Assembly: GCA_044507695.1 (NCBI GenBank)
Contig: JBIQJD010000002.1
Location: 62,001-126,000, forward strand
Reading direction: 5' to 3'
DNA length: 64,000 nucleotides
DNA from: JBIQJD01 sp044507695
GTDB taxonomy: Bacteria; Bacteroidota; Ignavibacteria; Ignavibacteriales; Ignavibacteriaceae
Shown here: positions 7,207 through 15,063 of the stretch, piece after piece
How positions within the stretch are numbered: the stretch's first letter is position 1
Layout: each line of letters opens with the position of its first letter
Made by a program: the position numbers and the translations under genes
Notes under the pieces: generated by a model
What the model saw: only the letters and a program-made list of their open reading frames with translations
Told to the model about the DNA's origin: nothing
Databases searched by the model: none

Positions 7207-8967
7207 TTAATTTTTTTTGTGTTTACCGTTGCCGTTTTTATTTTCAAAGGCTTCAAGAATGAGGTCCACAATTTCTCCCTGGTCGCTTCTGAGTAATTCA
7301 TTTATATTTATCCGCTCATTACCATCAGCATTATCTTTTGCTTCAGCGTTATCACTTTCTACATTGCCGGTTGTGGAATTATCTTTCAGCGGAGCCGCGG
7401 GAGCTAATCCGGCTTTTTCAATCATCTTCCTTTCCCGCTTCAGCTGCTTCAAATGCTCAAACAGATCCACACCTTTTGCAGCAAGAATTTCTTCAAGTGA
7501 ATCAATGTTGAACTGGTTGGCCAGGATCTTCCCTTTGATATCTTTGTAGTGATTTGCATTCGGAGCAACGAAGCCGTGAAATGCCGGGTAATCAAATTTT
7601 TCAAACTTGCTCATCGGCAGCTTTATATATCCGCTCAGCATTGCCATTTCAAGCCATGCGGTGTGAACCGGTTTTAAGAAGTTATCAATTAGATCTTCCT
7701 GTATATCCGCGTATCCTATTCTTGAATCAATCGCGGCAAACTGTGCGGAAGAAAAATTCACTCCGGATGGATCGCTTGCGAGGGTTGGATAATCAACATC
7801 GAGTCCGGCGGAAATTCCCTGGAGAATTAATTTTGTGAACGGACCGGCTTCACCCTGCGGGAATGCAGGATCATAATCTTTGAACGTGTATCCGTACGGA
7901 ACAACAAACGTTTCTCCGGGCTGGATGTTCTTAACTATATTTCCATCACTGTCTTCAGTGCCGCCCACTGAATCTTTATTAAGTTCAGGTTCTTCAGCAT
8001 CCTTTGGTTCAATAACAGCAACCTTGCGCGCGGCTGATCTTGCAGCATGAAGATGTGCTTCTTCATATCCTTTTAAGATGTGAGTGCGTGTTCCAACAGG
8101 AGTGATCCAGGGAATGCCGCGTAACTGGCCCGGGAATTCTTTAACAAAAATGTGAATGATCTGGCTTGCATCAATCCGTACATACTCTTTTGAAACCACG
8201 CCCGGATAAAAAATTTCTTTCCCGGGATCCACTTTCCGGAAATAATATCCCGTTACTCTGCGGTTCTGATCATGCTCAATACCGAGGGTGATGAATCTGT
8301 CTTTCGATAAAACTTTATTCAGCGATTCATCACAGTACGCGCCTTCAATTACTTGCAGTGTAAAACCGAAAGGATTTTCTTTTGTTGGCCGGAGAACTTT
8401 ACGCAGGAAGATTTCACCATCAGTTGGAACTGTGCGTATAATTAATTTGCACAACTGGCGGAGTGTGAGATCACCGGTAATTGTGCAGTACGGTTTTTTA
8501 TTCCAAAGCCACCATGCATCCTGTATGATCAGGTTAGCGAGCTGATCATAAACAATATCCCATTCACCGGATTCATCTTTCTTGTACTCAAATGCTTTGT
8601 TAACGTGTGTAAATCCGCGCGGGCCAACAACGTACTTGATGAGAGTTTTAATGAATTTTTTAATGTAAGGATCATTAAGCACTGCATCACGGCTGCGTGC
8701 ACGTAGATATGATAAGCCCTGGCGAAGATCCCAGGTGATGTTCTGATTCTCGGCACTCCATGAAGCAAACAGCCTGTCATTAGTAACCGCCATATCAAAT
8801 TTTCTTTTTGAAAGCGCGGGAGTTCCAAGAGCTTGTGAACGGATGCCAATCTTCTGAGGGCTTCTGCCTATGCGGACTGCAGCGCCATAGCTGGCGCGTG
8901 CATTCAGCGGGCGGCGTCTTGGCTGGATCTTCGGCGGGTTAAAAATATTTTTTAAGAAGCCTGCCAT
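7207..8967 (-). CDS. phage portal protein, lambda gpB type
   Basis: 586 residues, in the normal range for the lambda gpB portal family. Landmarks: 'RSRDAVLNDPYIKKFIKTL' with 'VVGPRGF' in the clip/stem approach, 'IRTVPTDGEIFLRK', 'VIEGAYCDESLN', 'PGQLRGIPWITPVGTRTHILKGYEEAHLHAARSAARK', and 'LDVDYPTLASDPSGVNFSSAQFA'. It forms the dodecameric ring at one capsid vertex through which terminase pumps DNA. The C-terminal ~60 residues are low-complexity and charged. Gene order gpA, gpW-like, portal, protease-capsid matches lambda; the start overlaps the upstream stop as TAATG. Confidence 0.93.
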   Translation of the reverse strand: MAGFLKNIFNPPKIQPRRRPLNARASYGAAVRIGRSPQKIGIRSQALGTPALSKRKFDMAVTNDRLFASWSAENQNITWDLRQGLSYLRARSRDAVLNDPYIKKFIKTLIKYVVGPRGFTHVNKAFEYKKDESGEWDIVYDQLANLIIQDAWWLWNKKPYCTITGDLTLRQLCKLIIRTVPTDGEIFLRKVLRPTKENPFGFTLQVIEGAYCDESLNKVLSKDRFITLGIEHDQNRRVTGYYFRKVDPGKEIFYPGVVSKEYVRIDASQIIHIFVKEFPGQLRGIPWITPVGTRTHILKGYEEAHLHAARSAARKVAVIEPKDAEEPELNKDSVGGTEDSDGNIVKNIQPGETFVVPYGYTFKDYDPAFPQGEAGPFTKLILQGISAGLDVDYPTLASDPSGVNFSSAQFAAIDSRIGYADIQEDLIDNFLKPVHTAWLEMAMLSGYIKLPMSKFEKFDYPAFHGFVAPNANHYKDIKGKILANQFNIDSLEEILAAKGVDLFEHLKQLKRERKMIEKAGLAPAAPLKDNSTTGNVESDNAEAKDNADGNERININELLRSDQGEIVDLILEAFENKNGNGKHKKN

Positions 8968-9485
8968 TAATATTCCTCCAGTATCCGCGGCACGCGCTTC
9001 TTAATTCCAAGCTTCCGCTCGAGCTGATCAATAATTTTTTTGAGGATCATCCGGTCCGTGTACTTAAGCCGCTTGCCGTTAAAATCAACTTCATCTGTTT
9101 CCCGGGCAATCAGGCGGGAGTATGCAGCTTTAGCATTTTCAAGATCAATTTCATCCTGCGTACGAGGATCTGTGGATGCAAGCCGGAGATTTTTGTTTAT
9201 GGTGATTTTTTCGGGATCTGTACTGAGAGAAAAATTTTCTTTCGATAATTCATAAAAAAAAGTATATTCGCCGTGGGGTACACTTGAAGTTTCAGCGGGC
9301 TTGCGCGTAAACTTGAACGTTTCCCCATCCTTAACACCTTTGATTACAATAGGCTCATTAGTTCCGAGGCGGAGGAAACAATTAGCGGTATGTGTATCAG
9401 GGGAATATCCGGAGAACGATTCATTCCATTCCCATGAGTCACCAGCAGTAAGTTTTTGTGAAAGCAGATTCAAGTTGTCCCTCAA
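8967..9485 (-). CDS. head-completion protein with gpW-like C-terminus
   Basis: 172 residues in two parts. Residues ~1-100 are a beta-rich module without a recognised family. Residues ~108-165 match the gpW pattern: helix 'EIDLENAKAAYSRLIAR', hairpin 'VDFNGKRLKYT', helix 'RMILKKIIDQLERKLGI'. In lambda gpW is 68 residues and lies between gpA and gpB, as here, where it plugs the portal after packaging. The extra N-terminal domain is unusual. This is the last leftward gene before a block of counter-oriented accessory genes. Confidence 0.7.
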   Translation of the reverse strand: MRDNLNLLSQKLTAGDSWEWNESFSGYSPDTHTANCFLRLGTNEPIVIKGVKDGETFKFTRKPAETSSVPHGEYTFFYELSKENFSLSTDPEKITINKNLRLASTDPRTQDEIDLENAKAAYSRLIARETDEVDFNGKRLKYTDRMILKKIIDQLERKLGIKKRVPRILEEY

Positions 9486-9593
9486 TTACTGAGAGCAACT
9501 TGTTTAAAATCAAATTTTTTTCAAATGGAGTTTTATGCCATTAAATGGCATTGGGGGAATTAGTTAGTACATCACTTATTGAAAGGTTAGAAT
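9486..9593 (+). promoter_or_regulatory. intergenic start region of the counter-oriented accessory block, with palindrome
   Basis: This 108-bp AT-rich gap separates the leftward gpW-like gene from the rightward accessory genes. It contains a perfect palindrome ATGCCAT (9535-9541) / ATGGCAT (9545-9551) with a TAA centre and a purine-rich GAAAGG (9581-9586) ahead of the ATG at 9594. A promoter and operator are expected here because the next four genes face the opposite way to the head operon; no clear -10/-35 pair is claimed. Confidence 0.4.
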
Positions 9594-9800
9594 ATGAAAC
9601 ACTATTATTTAAATGAAAACGCACAACCAACTGGAGAACATGAGGTACATACTGAAGGTTGTATTTTTTTACCGGAGGTAAAGAACAGAAAATACTTGGG
9701 TTACTTCAACAACTGTAAAGAAGCTATTAAAGAAGCTAAAACATATTACGCAAATGTTGATGGTTGCTTCTTTTGTAGCTTAGAATGTCATAAAAAATAG
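9594..9800 (+). CDS. small Cys/His-rich conserved protein
   Basis: 68 residues, with a Cys/His pattern suggesting metal binding: His17, His19, Cys23 (VHTEGC), Cys41, then C58-x-x-C61 region and a terminal 'CSLECHKK'. It matches a short cytoplasmic family I recall from various bacteria, starting 'YLNxNAQ' and containing 'LGxFxxCxxAxxxA'; that recollection is not verified here. First gene of an opposite-strand, low-GC block inside the packaging operon, hence a moron candidate. Function unknown. Confidence 0.65.
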   Translation: MKHYYLNENAQPTGEHEVHTEGCIFLPEVKNRKYLGYFNNCKEAIKEAKTYYANVDGCFFCSLECHKK

Positions 9801-9889
9801 ACTCACCGATAATAAGGTTTAATGTGAGAAATATTGATAGTTTATCTTATGTAGAATAAGGTTCATGTTTAGATAAAAAAGGAGGTTTC

Positions 9890-10255
9890 ATGAAACGATG
9901 CTTTTTAATTTTCTTTCTTGTATCACTGGCAACAGTAACTATTGCACAGACAGTATATGTAACAAAATCCGGGGCAAAATATCACAAATCCAGTTGTAGT
10001 TATTTAAAAAAGAGTAGTGTTGAAAAAAATCTAAATGACGCAATTGCGGAAGGCTATACTGCATGTAGCAGATGTAAGCCTGCAACTGTAACAAGTAAAA
10101 CTTCAGAAGTTAAAAAAAATAATACTGACACCAAGCAAACGGTAAAGAAAACTACCGTTACAAGTGGCAGATGCCAGGCAACTACGAAAAAAGGAACTCA
10201 GTGTAAAAGAAATGCAAAGGCTGGGTCAAGTTATTGTTGGCAGCATGGTGGGTGA
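9890..10255 (+). CDS. secreted protein with two small metal-binding-like modules
   Basis: 121 residues. Signal peptide over residues ~1-20 ending VTIAQ, typical for this phylum. Module one (~21-64) has 'VYVTKSGAKYHKSSCSYL' and ends 'YTACSRCKP', the His/Cys layout of secreted Ada-like zinc-binding domains. A Lys/Thr-rich linker follows, then module two (~91-121): 'GRCQATTKKGTQCKR' and 'SSYCWQHGG', a CxxxxxxxxC...CxxH zinc-knuckle type. Exported zinc-binding protein expressed against the phage operon: lysogenic conversion is possible. Biochemical role unknown. Confidence 0.7.
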   Translation: MKRCFLIFFLVSLATVTIAQTVYVTKSGAKYHKSSCSYLKKSSVEKNLNDAIAEGYTACSRCKPATVTSKTSEVKKNNTDTKQTVKKTTVTSGRCQATTKKGTQCKRNAKAGSSYCWQHGG

Positions 10256-10413
10256 AGCTGGAACTTAAACAGGGTCCGGAAGAGTTGTTTTGAGATAACC
10301 TCATGTGGTTAATCATTTTATACTTGACTATAATAAACTTAATTGATTAAATTTCATCCGCTTTTAAAATCTGAGCAAACAGCCTTATTATAATGCCTTT
10401 CAGCATACAAAAT

Positions 10414-10429
10414 GCCTCATTTTTGAGGC
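10414..10429. terminator. short hairpin in the accessory block
   Basis: GCCTCA (10414-10419) / TGAGGC (10424-10429) with a 4-nt T loop. No strong uridine run follows on either strand, so it is a weak terminator candidate for the secreted-protein gene. The rest of 10256-10517 shows nothing recognisable apart from AT-rich sequence able to hold a promoter for the next gene. Confidence 0.3.
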
Positions 10430-10517
10430 TTCTAAAATTCCAATTAGAGATATTGGGGAATTCCAATCTGTGATTATGAATAACTATTATAATTAAAAAT
10501 TAGAAGATTTTAATATT

Positions 10518-10880
10518 ATGGCTGAAGAAAGAAAAGAAATATCTTTTGTTTATGAAAAAAACAAAGATGCTAAGACAGTTCCAGTAAATGGAGCATACGG
10601 TGGACCTACTCCGGATAATAGTGGAATAACAGTCCATTTTTACTTGGAATACGTTTCACTTCCACATAGCACGGATATCCCTGTTGAGCCTGGCCAGAAA
10701 ATTGTAGACCCTTCCAAAGGTAGAAATATTACAAGAGGGGACTATACAAGAGAAGTCCAGTGTTCAATATTTTTAAGTGCACGTAGCGCCGTTACAATAG
10801 GTAAGTGGCTGCTTAATAAAGCAGCTATAATTGATGCAAGGCAAAAAGGAGAAGATCCAAATCCTGAAGAAAATGACTAA
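10518..10880 (+). CDS. protein of unknown function, accessory block
   Basis: 120 residues, cytoplasmic, no cysteines in obvious motifs. It has a beta-rich first half, 'SGITVHFYLEYVSLPHSTDIPVEPG' split by a loop, then 'VTRGDYTREVQ'-like strands and a C-terminal helix 'AVTIGKWLLNKAAIIDARQ'. The pattern (beta sandwich then a helix that reads 'A..IG.WL..KA') resembles small DUFs found next to toxin-antitoxin-like pairs, but it is not identified. It lies 20 bp before the HicB-like gene, probably in one transcript. Confidence 0.6.
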   Translation: MAEERKEISFVYEKNKDAKTVPVNGAYGGPTPDNSGITVHFYLEYVSLPHSTDIPVEPGQKIVDPSKGRNITRGDYTREVQCSIFLSARSAVTIGKWLLNKAAIIDARQKGEDPNPEEND

Positions 10881-10900
10881 TTATAGTTATAGGAGTCTTT

Positions 10901-11275
10901 ATGTTTGATTATGAAATAGCAACTTTAGAAAGAACAATATCTGATTCAGAATTGATCATTTTACCTAAAAATATTCCTGTTAAAATTTCGAACAATTCAA
11001 CAGATATAATTTATCTTGAAGTATCACAAAATGATGAAGTGATAAAAAAGCATAAAATTAAGGGTGAAGAATTTGAAATATATTCGGATGGTATTAATAT
11101 AATTCTTACCCATCCAACCTGGTCATTATCAGGAATTGGTCCAACACTCATCGAGGCAGAGAGAAATCTCTATAATGAATCTAAGTATGTTTACGAGCAT
11201 TATAAAAATTATTCCCCAGAAGAATTAACCGAAGATGCATTGAAACTTCGAGAATTTTTAATAAAAATTATTTAA
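10901..11275 (+). CDS. HicB-like antitoxin candidate
   Basis: 124 residues. The central 'DGINIILTHPTWSLSGIGPTL' resembles the partial RNase-H-like strand pattern of HicB antitoxins, in which a G-x-T-x-x-E-A helix (here GPTLIEAERNL) follows. The C-terminal helix 'SPEELTEDALKLREFLIKII' is a dimerisation or regulatory tail; no DNA-binding domain is seen. The next gene overlaps by one base and looks HicA-like, so antitoxin first, toxin second. Assignment is by fold pattern and pairing only. Confidence 0.45.
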   Translation: MFDYEIATLERTISDSELIILPKNIPVKISNNSTDIIYLEVSQNDEVIKKHKIKGEEFEIYSDGINIILTHPTWSLSGIGPTLIEAERNLYNESKYVYEHYKNYSPEELTEDALKLREFLIKII

Positions 11276-11562
11276 TGGCCCAAAAAGAAAGATCGGAGAT
11301 ACGCCAAGCACTTTGTAAAAAAGGTTTTGTTGAAGAGGATAACGACCATTATTTTTATACTCTGGTTTATAATCAAAAAAAGACGGCAATATTTACAAAA
11401 ATTTCAAAGGGCAGCAATTATAAAACTATTCATCAAGCTTTACTCAGTTTAATGAGTAAACAGTTAAAGCTTAGTAATAATGAATTTCTTCAGTTAGTGG
11501 ATTGTTCAATAAGCGGTGAAAGCTATATTGAGATTCTTAAGAAAAAAGATATATTAAAATAA
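11275..11562 (+). CDS. HicA-like toxin candidate
   Basis: 95 residues. The fold pattern fits a HicA mRNA-interferase-type dsRBD: helix 'SEIRQALCKKGFVEED', an 'NDHYFYTLVY' strand with the His expected for catalysis, a basic strand 'KKTAIFTKISKGS', then helices 'TIHQALLSLMSKQLKLS'. It overlaps the antitoxin candidate by one base, the usual arrangement. It would cleave mRNA when unneutralised and could serve prophage maintenance or anti-phage defence; that is inference. Alternatives: a small RNA-binding protein of another family. Confidence 0.45.
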   Translation: MAQKERSEIRQALCKKGFVEEDNDHYFYTLVYNQKKTAIFTKISKGSNYKTIHQALLSLMSKQLKLSNNEFLQLVDCSISGESYIEILKKKDILK

Positions 11563-11584
11563 CTTTTAATTTCAAGATCTTAAC

Positions 11585-11607
11585 CCTCAATAATCCGTAA
11601 CAAAATT
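11585..11607. repeat. direct repeat, copy 1 (copy of terminase 3' end)
   Basis: The 23-bp CCTCAATAATCCGTAACAAA plus ATT matches 12402-12424 with one difference. Both copies encode the same C-terminal ending N-F-V-T-D-Y-stop on the - strand, one for the RHH-like gene and one for the terminase large subunit. The two copies bracket the PD-(D/E)XK gene and the start of the RHH-like gene. Confidence 0.75.
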
Positions 11608-11808
11608 CTTTCCCGGGGAGTGCTTTACCTTCAGCCGGTTTTTGTTTAATATAATTTTAGTTTTTTCAATTTCTTCCTTCACTTCAAAATCCAGGGTTTC
11701 CCAAATCTTATTAACAAACTCCGTTGGAGATATACCAAGATCCATGGCCAGCTTGCGGATCTGCCGGCTCTTTATGATATCAAATTCAACGCGGAGTTTG
11801 GATTCCAT
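11587..11808 (-). CDS. ribbon-helix-helix-like small DNA-binding protein with terminase-like tail
   Basis: 73 residues. The first ~45 follow an RHH/Arc layout: strand 'LRVEFDII', helix 'SRQIRKLAMDLG', turn, helix 'SPTEFVNKIWETL'. The last residues K-N-F-V-T-D-Y are the same as the end of the large terminase, so the 3' end of this gene was copied from (or to) the terminase gene. A similar RHH-like protein occurs in the early region at 26532-26738. Likely a transcriptional regulator or packaging accessory; the target is unknown. Confidence 0.6.
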   Translation of the reverse strand: MESKLRVEFDIIKSRQIRKLAMDLGISPTEFVNKIWETLDFEVKEEIEKTKIILNKNRLKVKHSPGKNFVTDY

Positions 11809-11848
11809 TTTTTAAAATTGCAAAATTAAAGATTACAAGATTGCATGA

Positions 11849-12331
11849 TTATTTAGTTTCACTATGCCTCAATTTTAGAAATCTCTTTTTTAAATTCCAT
11901 ATTCTTAAAGTTCCCAATCTGGCCAATTCAAATTTTTCCTGAAGTGATAGTTTAGCAGCGTCAGTTAATTTTGCCGGTCTTTCAATAATTGCTTTATAAT
12001 GAATTCCACTATATGAATAATCAACTATACTGCACACAATAATACCAGCGCGTTCCGGTATGTGTTCTTTATCCTTTAACAATTTCTCCGGTATTGCAAA
12101 ATATAGTTCTTTAAACTTGCTGCAATCATGATTGTGTTTTTTTTCTTTATCCTTTAATAGATCTGCTCTGCTAACTTTTATTTCTATTTCTTTTGCGTAA
12201 CCTGCTTTTGTTACTACAACTAAATCGGCTTCATAGTTAAGCCCAAATCCCCAGCTGACATTGGGGACAATTAAATGTTGTCTTGATCCAAAATAATTTA
12301 CAACAGCCATTTCCACTTCAGAAGCATTCAT
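11849..12331 (-). CDS. PD-(D/E)XK nuclease-like protein (MmcB-like)
   Basis: 160 residues. The PD-(D/E)XK fold signature is visible: Glu7 in the first helix, Asp36 (N-Y-E-A-D), and Glu50-x-Lys52 within 'KEIEIKVSRADLLKDK', followed by 'HNHDCSKFKELYFAIPEKL'. This is the arrangement of MmcB-type and related small nucleases, giving a metal-dependent DNA-cleaving or DNA-repair protein. It sits between two copies of the terminase 3' end, so it looks inserted. Restriction-like, repair or packaging-related roles are all possible. Confidence 0.7.
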   Translation of the reverse strand: MNASEVEMAVVNYFGSRQHLIVPNVSWGFGLNYEADLVVVTKAGYAKEIEIKVSRADLLKDKEKKHNHDCSKFKELYFAIPEKLLKDKEHIPERAGIIVCSIVDYSYSGIHYKAIIERPAKLTDAAKLSLQEKFELARLGTLRIWNLKKRFLKLRHSETK

Positions 12332-12401
12332 CTTAATATTATTTTTTTTCGTAATTGTTTAATAAACCTGCAATAATTTTTTAATCTTGTAATTTTGTAA
12401 A

Positions 12402-12424
12402 CCTCAATAATCCGTTACAAAATT
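12402..12424. repeat. direct repeat, copy 2 (true terminase 3' end)
   Basis: Second copy of the 23-bp repeat described at 11585-11607, here in its native place as the last codons of the terminase gene. The flanking 12340-12400 is an AT-rich tract resembling, in inverted form, the tract at 11812-11845. Confidence 0.75.
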
Positions 12425-14395
12425 TCTGGTTCTTCTTTTGGCTTTAATTAAATTTGCCCGGCGTTTCCGGAGATCAATATCATTCTGGTTCTTTGCGGCA
12501 GCTGCTTCCGGTTTTTTCTCCTGTGCTTCAACTTTCTGTTTAAAGCTTTCTGCCAGTCCCTTCCAGTCTTTGATATCACAATAATCGAGTGCTGCAAGCG
12601 CGTACACTTCAAGATCAAGAGCTTCATTGCGTGCGCGGATCTTTTCCCACTTCCGTTTAACTACAATGCCTTTATGATATACCGGCACCTGCTTTTCAGA
12701 TGTAAGCTGCTTGAAGTATTCTTCATCATCGCTTATATCCATCTTCCAGTAAATCTTATCCGGAAAGTGCATGTATCCGGGACCGTACTCTTCAATTGCC
12801 AGCCTCGAGAAAATAATTTTCTTTGCAGTATCGGTTCCCACCATGTGCTGCTTAATTCCTTTTTTCTTTCCGGTTGGCCGGGCAAGCAACGGAGCGGCCA
12901 CTTTTCCTTCATCACCTTTCAAAGCGAAGATCCACCGCTTCCCTTTCCGCTCCATCTTTTTAATAAAATACTGCACGTACCTGGTTGCGTAACCAAGATC
13001 AATTCCTGCAGCTGATATCCTCATCATTATTCCTGTTTCATGCTCAAACTTTGTATCAAGAAACTGTTCAACTTTATACCAGATGTTTTGAGGATCTTCT
13101 TTGTAAAGTGTCTGCGGTTCGCCGTAAAACTTTTCAACTCCAACAAGCCAGCTTTCTTCCTCTAATCCAAATCCTTTAACCGCAACTTCAACACGGTCAT
13201 TCTGAACATCCGCTGAACCAACAAGAAGCAGTGCGCCGGCAGGAATTTTTTCAGCGGTGTATTCTTCTTTCCTTGCCATTAAAACATTATCAGATACGTG
13301 AACAACTTCATCTTCATAAGCCAGTCCAAGTTCCAGGTTAAAGAAAGTCTGCCTGGTAGTTGGTTTATCTTTTTTATCAATCCAGCTGATCACCATATCG
13401 CGCCAGGTACGGAGTGTTGAATACATCTCATCAATATGCCAGCCCGCGTGCTCAGTTACTTTAGGATTTGTTCTGGTCCATATTCCCGAAGGCAGCATTT
13501 TGTATTTATCTTTTTCATCAATGTGCGCTTTGCATTTTTCACACTCGTAGTAAGTTAGATCAGGATCATAAACACCTTTATCAAGCCGCCATCCTTTTAA
13601 ATTCCAGAATGAAAGAACCTGGAAGTGATTGCAGTTAGGGCAGGGAACATATCTCCGCCGCTGATCAGATTTTGCATAGTCTTCGGAGATCCTGCATTCA
13701 CCGGATTTAGTTGGAGTTGATATTGAAATTATTTTGCTGTCAAGAAAACCGGTAACACGTTTTTCAAGAATTGCAATTGTATCACCTTCTTCACCGGCAA
13801 CTAACCGCACGCGGCTTTTATCATCGATGATAAGAACTTTTCCGGATTGCTGAGCCAGCGTGTTTGGAGTTGCTAAACCTATGATGGAAATAAATCCGCC
13901 GGGAAATGTTTTCTCCAGAGTTGAGTTTGAACCATCTTTATTTTTTTTATCAGATACTTTTCCGCGGAGCTGTTTAGTATCGCGGAAATTTGGTTCAAGT
14001 TTTCTTTTGGCAAATTTAATTCCGTTGCTTTCAGTTGGATAAGCAACAATAATAGGGCAGGGATCGCAGTCAATCAGGTAATCAATTATGTTAATGACCG
14101 CATTTGTAAAACCTGTCTGCCCGGATTTTATAACACTCATCCTGCGTATGTTCGGATCGAGGAATGCATCTTCAAAATCTTTGAGATATTCAAAACCATC
14201 ATGGCTGTACGGCCCGGGCTTGTCTGAATCTTCCGGTGATAAATACCTGTACTTTTCAGCCCACTGAGATATTGAAAGATTAGGCGGAGGTTTAAGCTGC
14301 TCCTGTACTTTTGCAAAGATCTCAGCCAGGGATGCCTGCAGAATGTCCGCAGGTATGAGGCAATTATTTATGTCAGAGTAGTTAGTTAGTTTCAA
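12404..14395 (-). CDS. terminase large subunit, lambda gpA type
   Basis: 663 residues, the usual gpA length. 'SISQWAEKYRYLSPEDS' and 'GPYSHDGFEYLKDFEDAF' open the ATPase domain; the Walker A-like loop is K90-S-G-Q-T-G-F-T (compare KSARVGYS in lambda), the Walker B is 'VLIIDDKSR', and 'CPNCNH...CEKCKAH' is the zinc-ribbon insert typical of this family. The C-terminal half holds the nuclease domain. With the Nu1-like small subunit it recognises, cuts and pumps DNA into the prohead. The 3' end is duplicated downstream at 11585-11607. Confidence 0.95.
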   Translation of the reverse strand: MKLTNYSDINNCLIPADILQASLAEIFAKVQEQLKPPPNLSISQWAEKYRYLSPEDSDKPGPYSHDGFEYLKDFEDAFLDPNIRRMSVIKSGQTGFTNAVINIIDYLIDCDPCPIIVAYPTESNGIKFAKRKLEPNFRDTKQLRGKVSDKKNKDGSNSTLEKTFPGGFISIIGLATPNTLAQQSGKVLIIDDKSRVRLVAGEEGDTIAILEKRVTGFLDSKIISISTPTKSGECRISEDYAKSDQRRRYVPCPNCNHFQVLSFWNLKGWRLDKGVYDPDLTYYECEKCKAHIDEKDKYKMLPSGIWTRTNPKVTEHAGWHIDEMYSTLRTWRDMVISWIDKKDKPTTRQTFFNLELGLAYEDEVVHVSDNVLMARKEEYTAEKIPAGALLLVGSADVQNDRVEVAVKGFGLEEESWLVGVEKFYGEPQTLYKEDPQNIWYKVEQFLDTKFEHETGIMMRISAAGIDLGYATRYVQYFIKKMERKGKRWIFALKGDEGKVAAPLLARPTGKKKGIKQHMVGTDTAKKIIFSRLAIEEYGPGYMHFPDKIYWKMDISDDEEYFKQLTSEKQVPVYHKGIVVKRKWEKIRARNEALDLEVYALAALDYCDIKDWKGLAESFKQKVEAQEKKPEAAAAKNQNDIDLRKRRANLIKAKRRTRNFVTDY

Positions 14396-14401
14396 AAGAT
14401 C

Positions 14402-14770
14402 TTAGTTCAATTTACTTTCAAGAATTTCAAATGCTCTTAGATAAACTTCCGTTTCAGCTTCAGCCCGGGTTTTACATGGTGATGAAATAAATTTTTCCTC
14501 TGATGCTTCATTGCCTTCAAGATAGATTGCGGCTTCATAAAATGATTTCGTGAAGGAGAAATCATCTTCATCTTCATCCGCTTCAAACTCCTCACCGGCA
14601 TAAACAAATTCATCTCCCGGCAGCCACCTTGATTCAATATGAATTCCCTGTTCATCAAAAAAATCATAAAGATCTCTTTCACAGCCATCTTTAACCATTC
14701 CTGTTGAGATCAGCAGTTCACGGGATTTAGGAAACTTATCAGATGCTTCGATGAATTTTTTAATATTCAT
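14402..14770 (-). CDS. acidic phage protein of unknown function
   Basis: 122 residues, strongly acidic in the middle (EEFEADEDEDDFSF). It lies between the small and large terminase genes, 6 bp before the large subunit. No motif recognised; such acidic proteins can be DNA mimics or packaging accessories, but the sequence does not show this. The gene is probably real given its strand, spacing and a normal ATG start. Confidence 0.55.
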   Translation of the reverse strand: MNIKKFIEASDKFPKSRELLISTGMVKDGCERDLYDFFDEQGIHIESRWLPGDEFVYAGEEFEADEDEDDFSFTKSFYEAAIYLEGNEASEEKFISSPCKTRAEAETEVYLRAFEILESKLN

Positions 14771-14835
14771 AACTACTCCCGGTTTAATTGTTGAGAAATC
14801 GAATTGAACGGTGGAATGGAATTGTTCAAGTCAGT

Positions 14836-15063
14836 TTACCTCTTTTTATTAAAGAATTCAATTGATTTAATTGTTATGTCTTTATTCAGGTGAAACAGTA
14901 TATCATCCAGGTCACCGGTTACATCACTTTTTACATCAACAAAAACATAATCAGGCCGGTGCTCATAAATAACATCCCTTACTAATTTTGAATGACAAAC
15001 CGCAGTTGTATTAAGTCTGCGGTACAGCCTGTTTGTTTTATCAGTGATGATAAAGATTTTCAT
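14836..15063 (-). CDS. small phage protein, unknown, coupled to Nu1-like gene
   Basis: 75 residues: first strand 'MKIFIITDKTNRLYRRL', then 'YVFVDVKSDVTGDLDDIL', which looks like a small alpha/beta (Rossmann or receiver-like) fold, but no catalytic residues are clear. Its start overlaps the stop of the terminase small-subunit gene by four bases, so the two are coupled. Confidence 0.55.
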   Translation of the reverse strand: MKIFIITDKTNRLYRRLNTTAVCHSKLVRDVIYEHRPDYVFVDVKSDVTGDLDDILFHLNKDITIKSIEFFNKKR

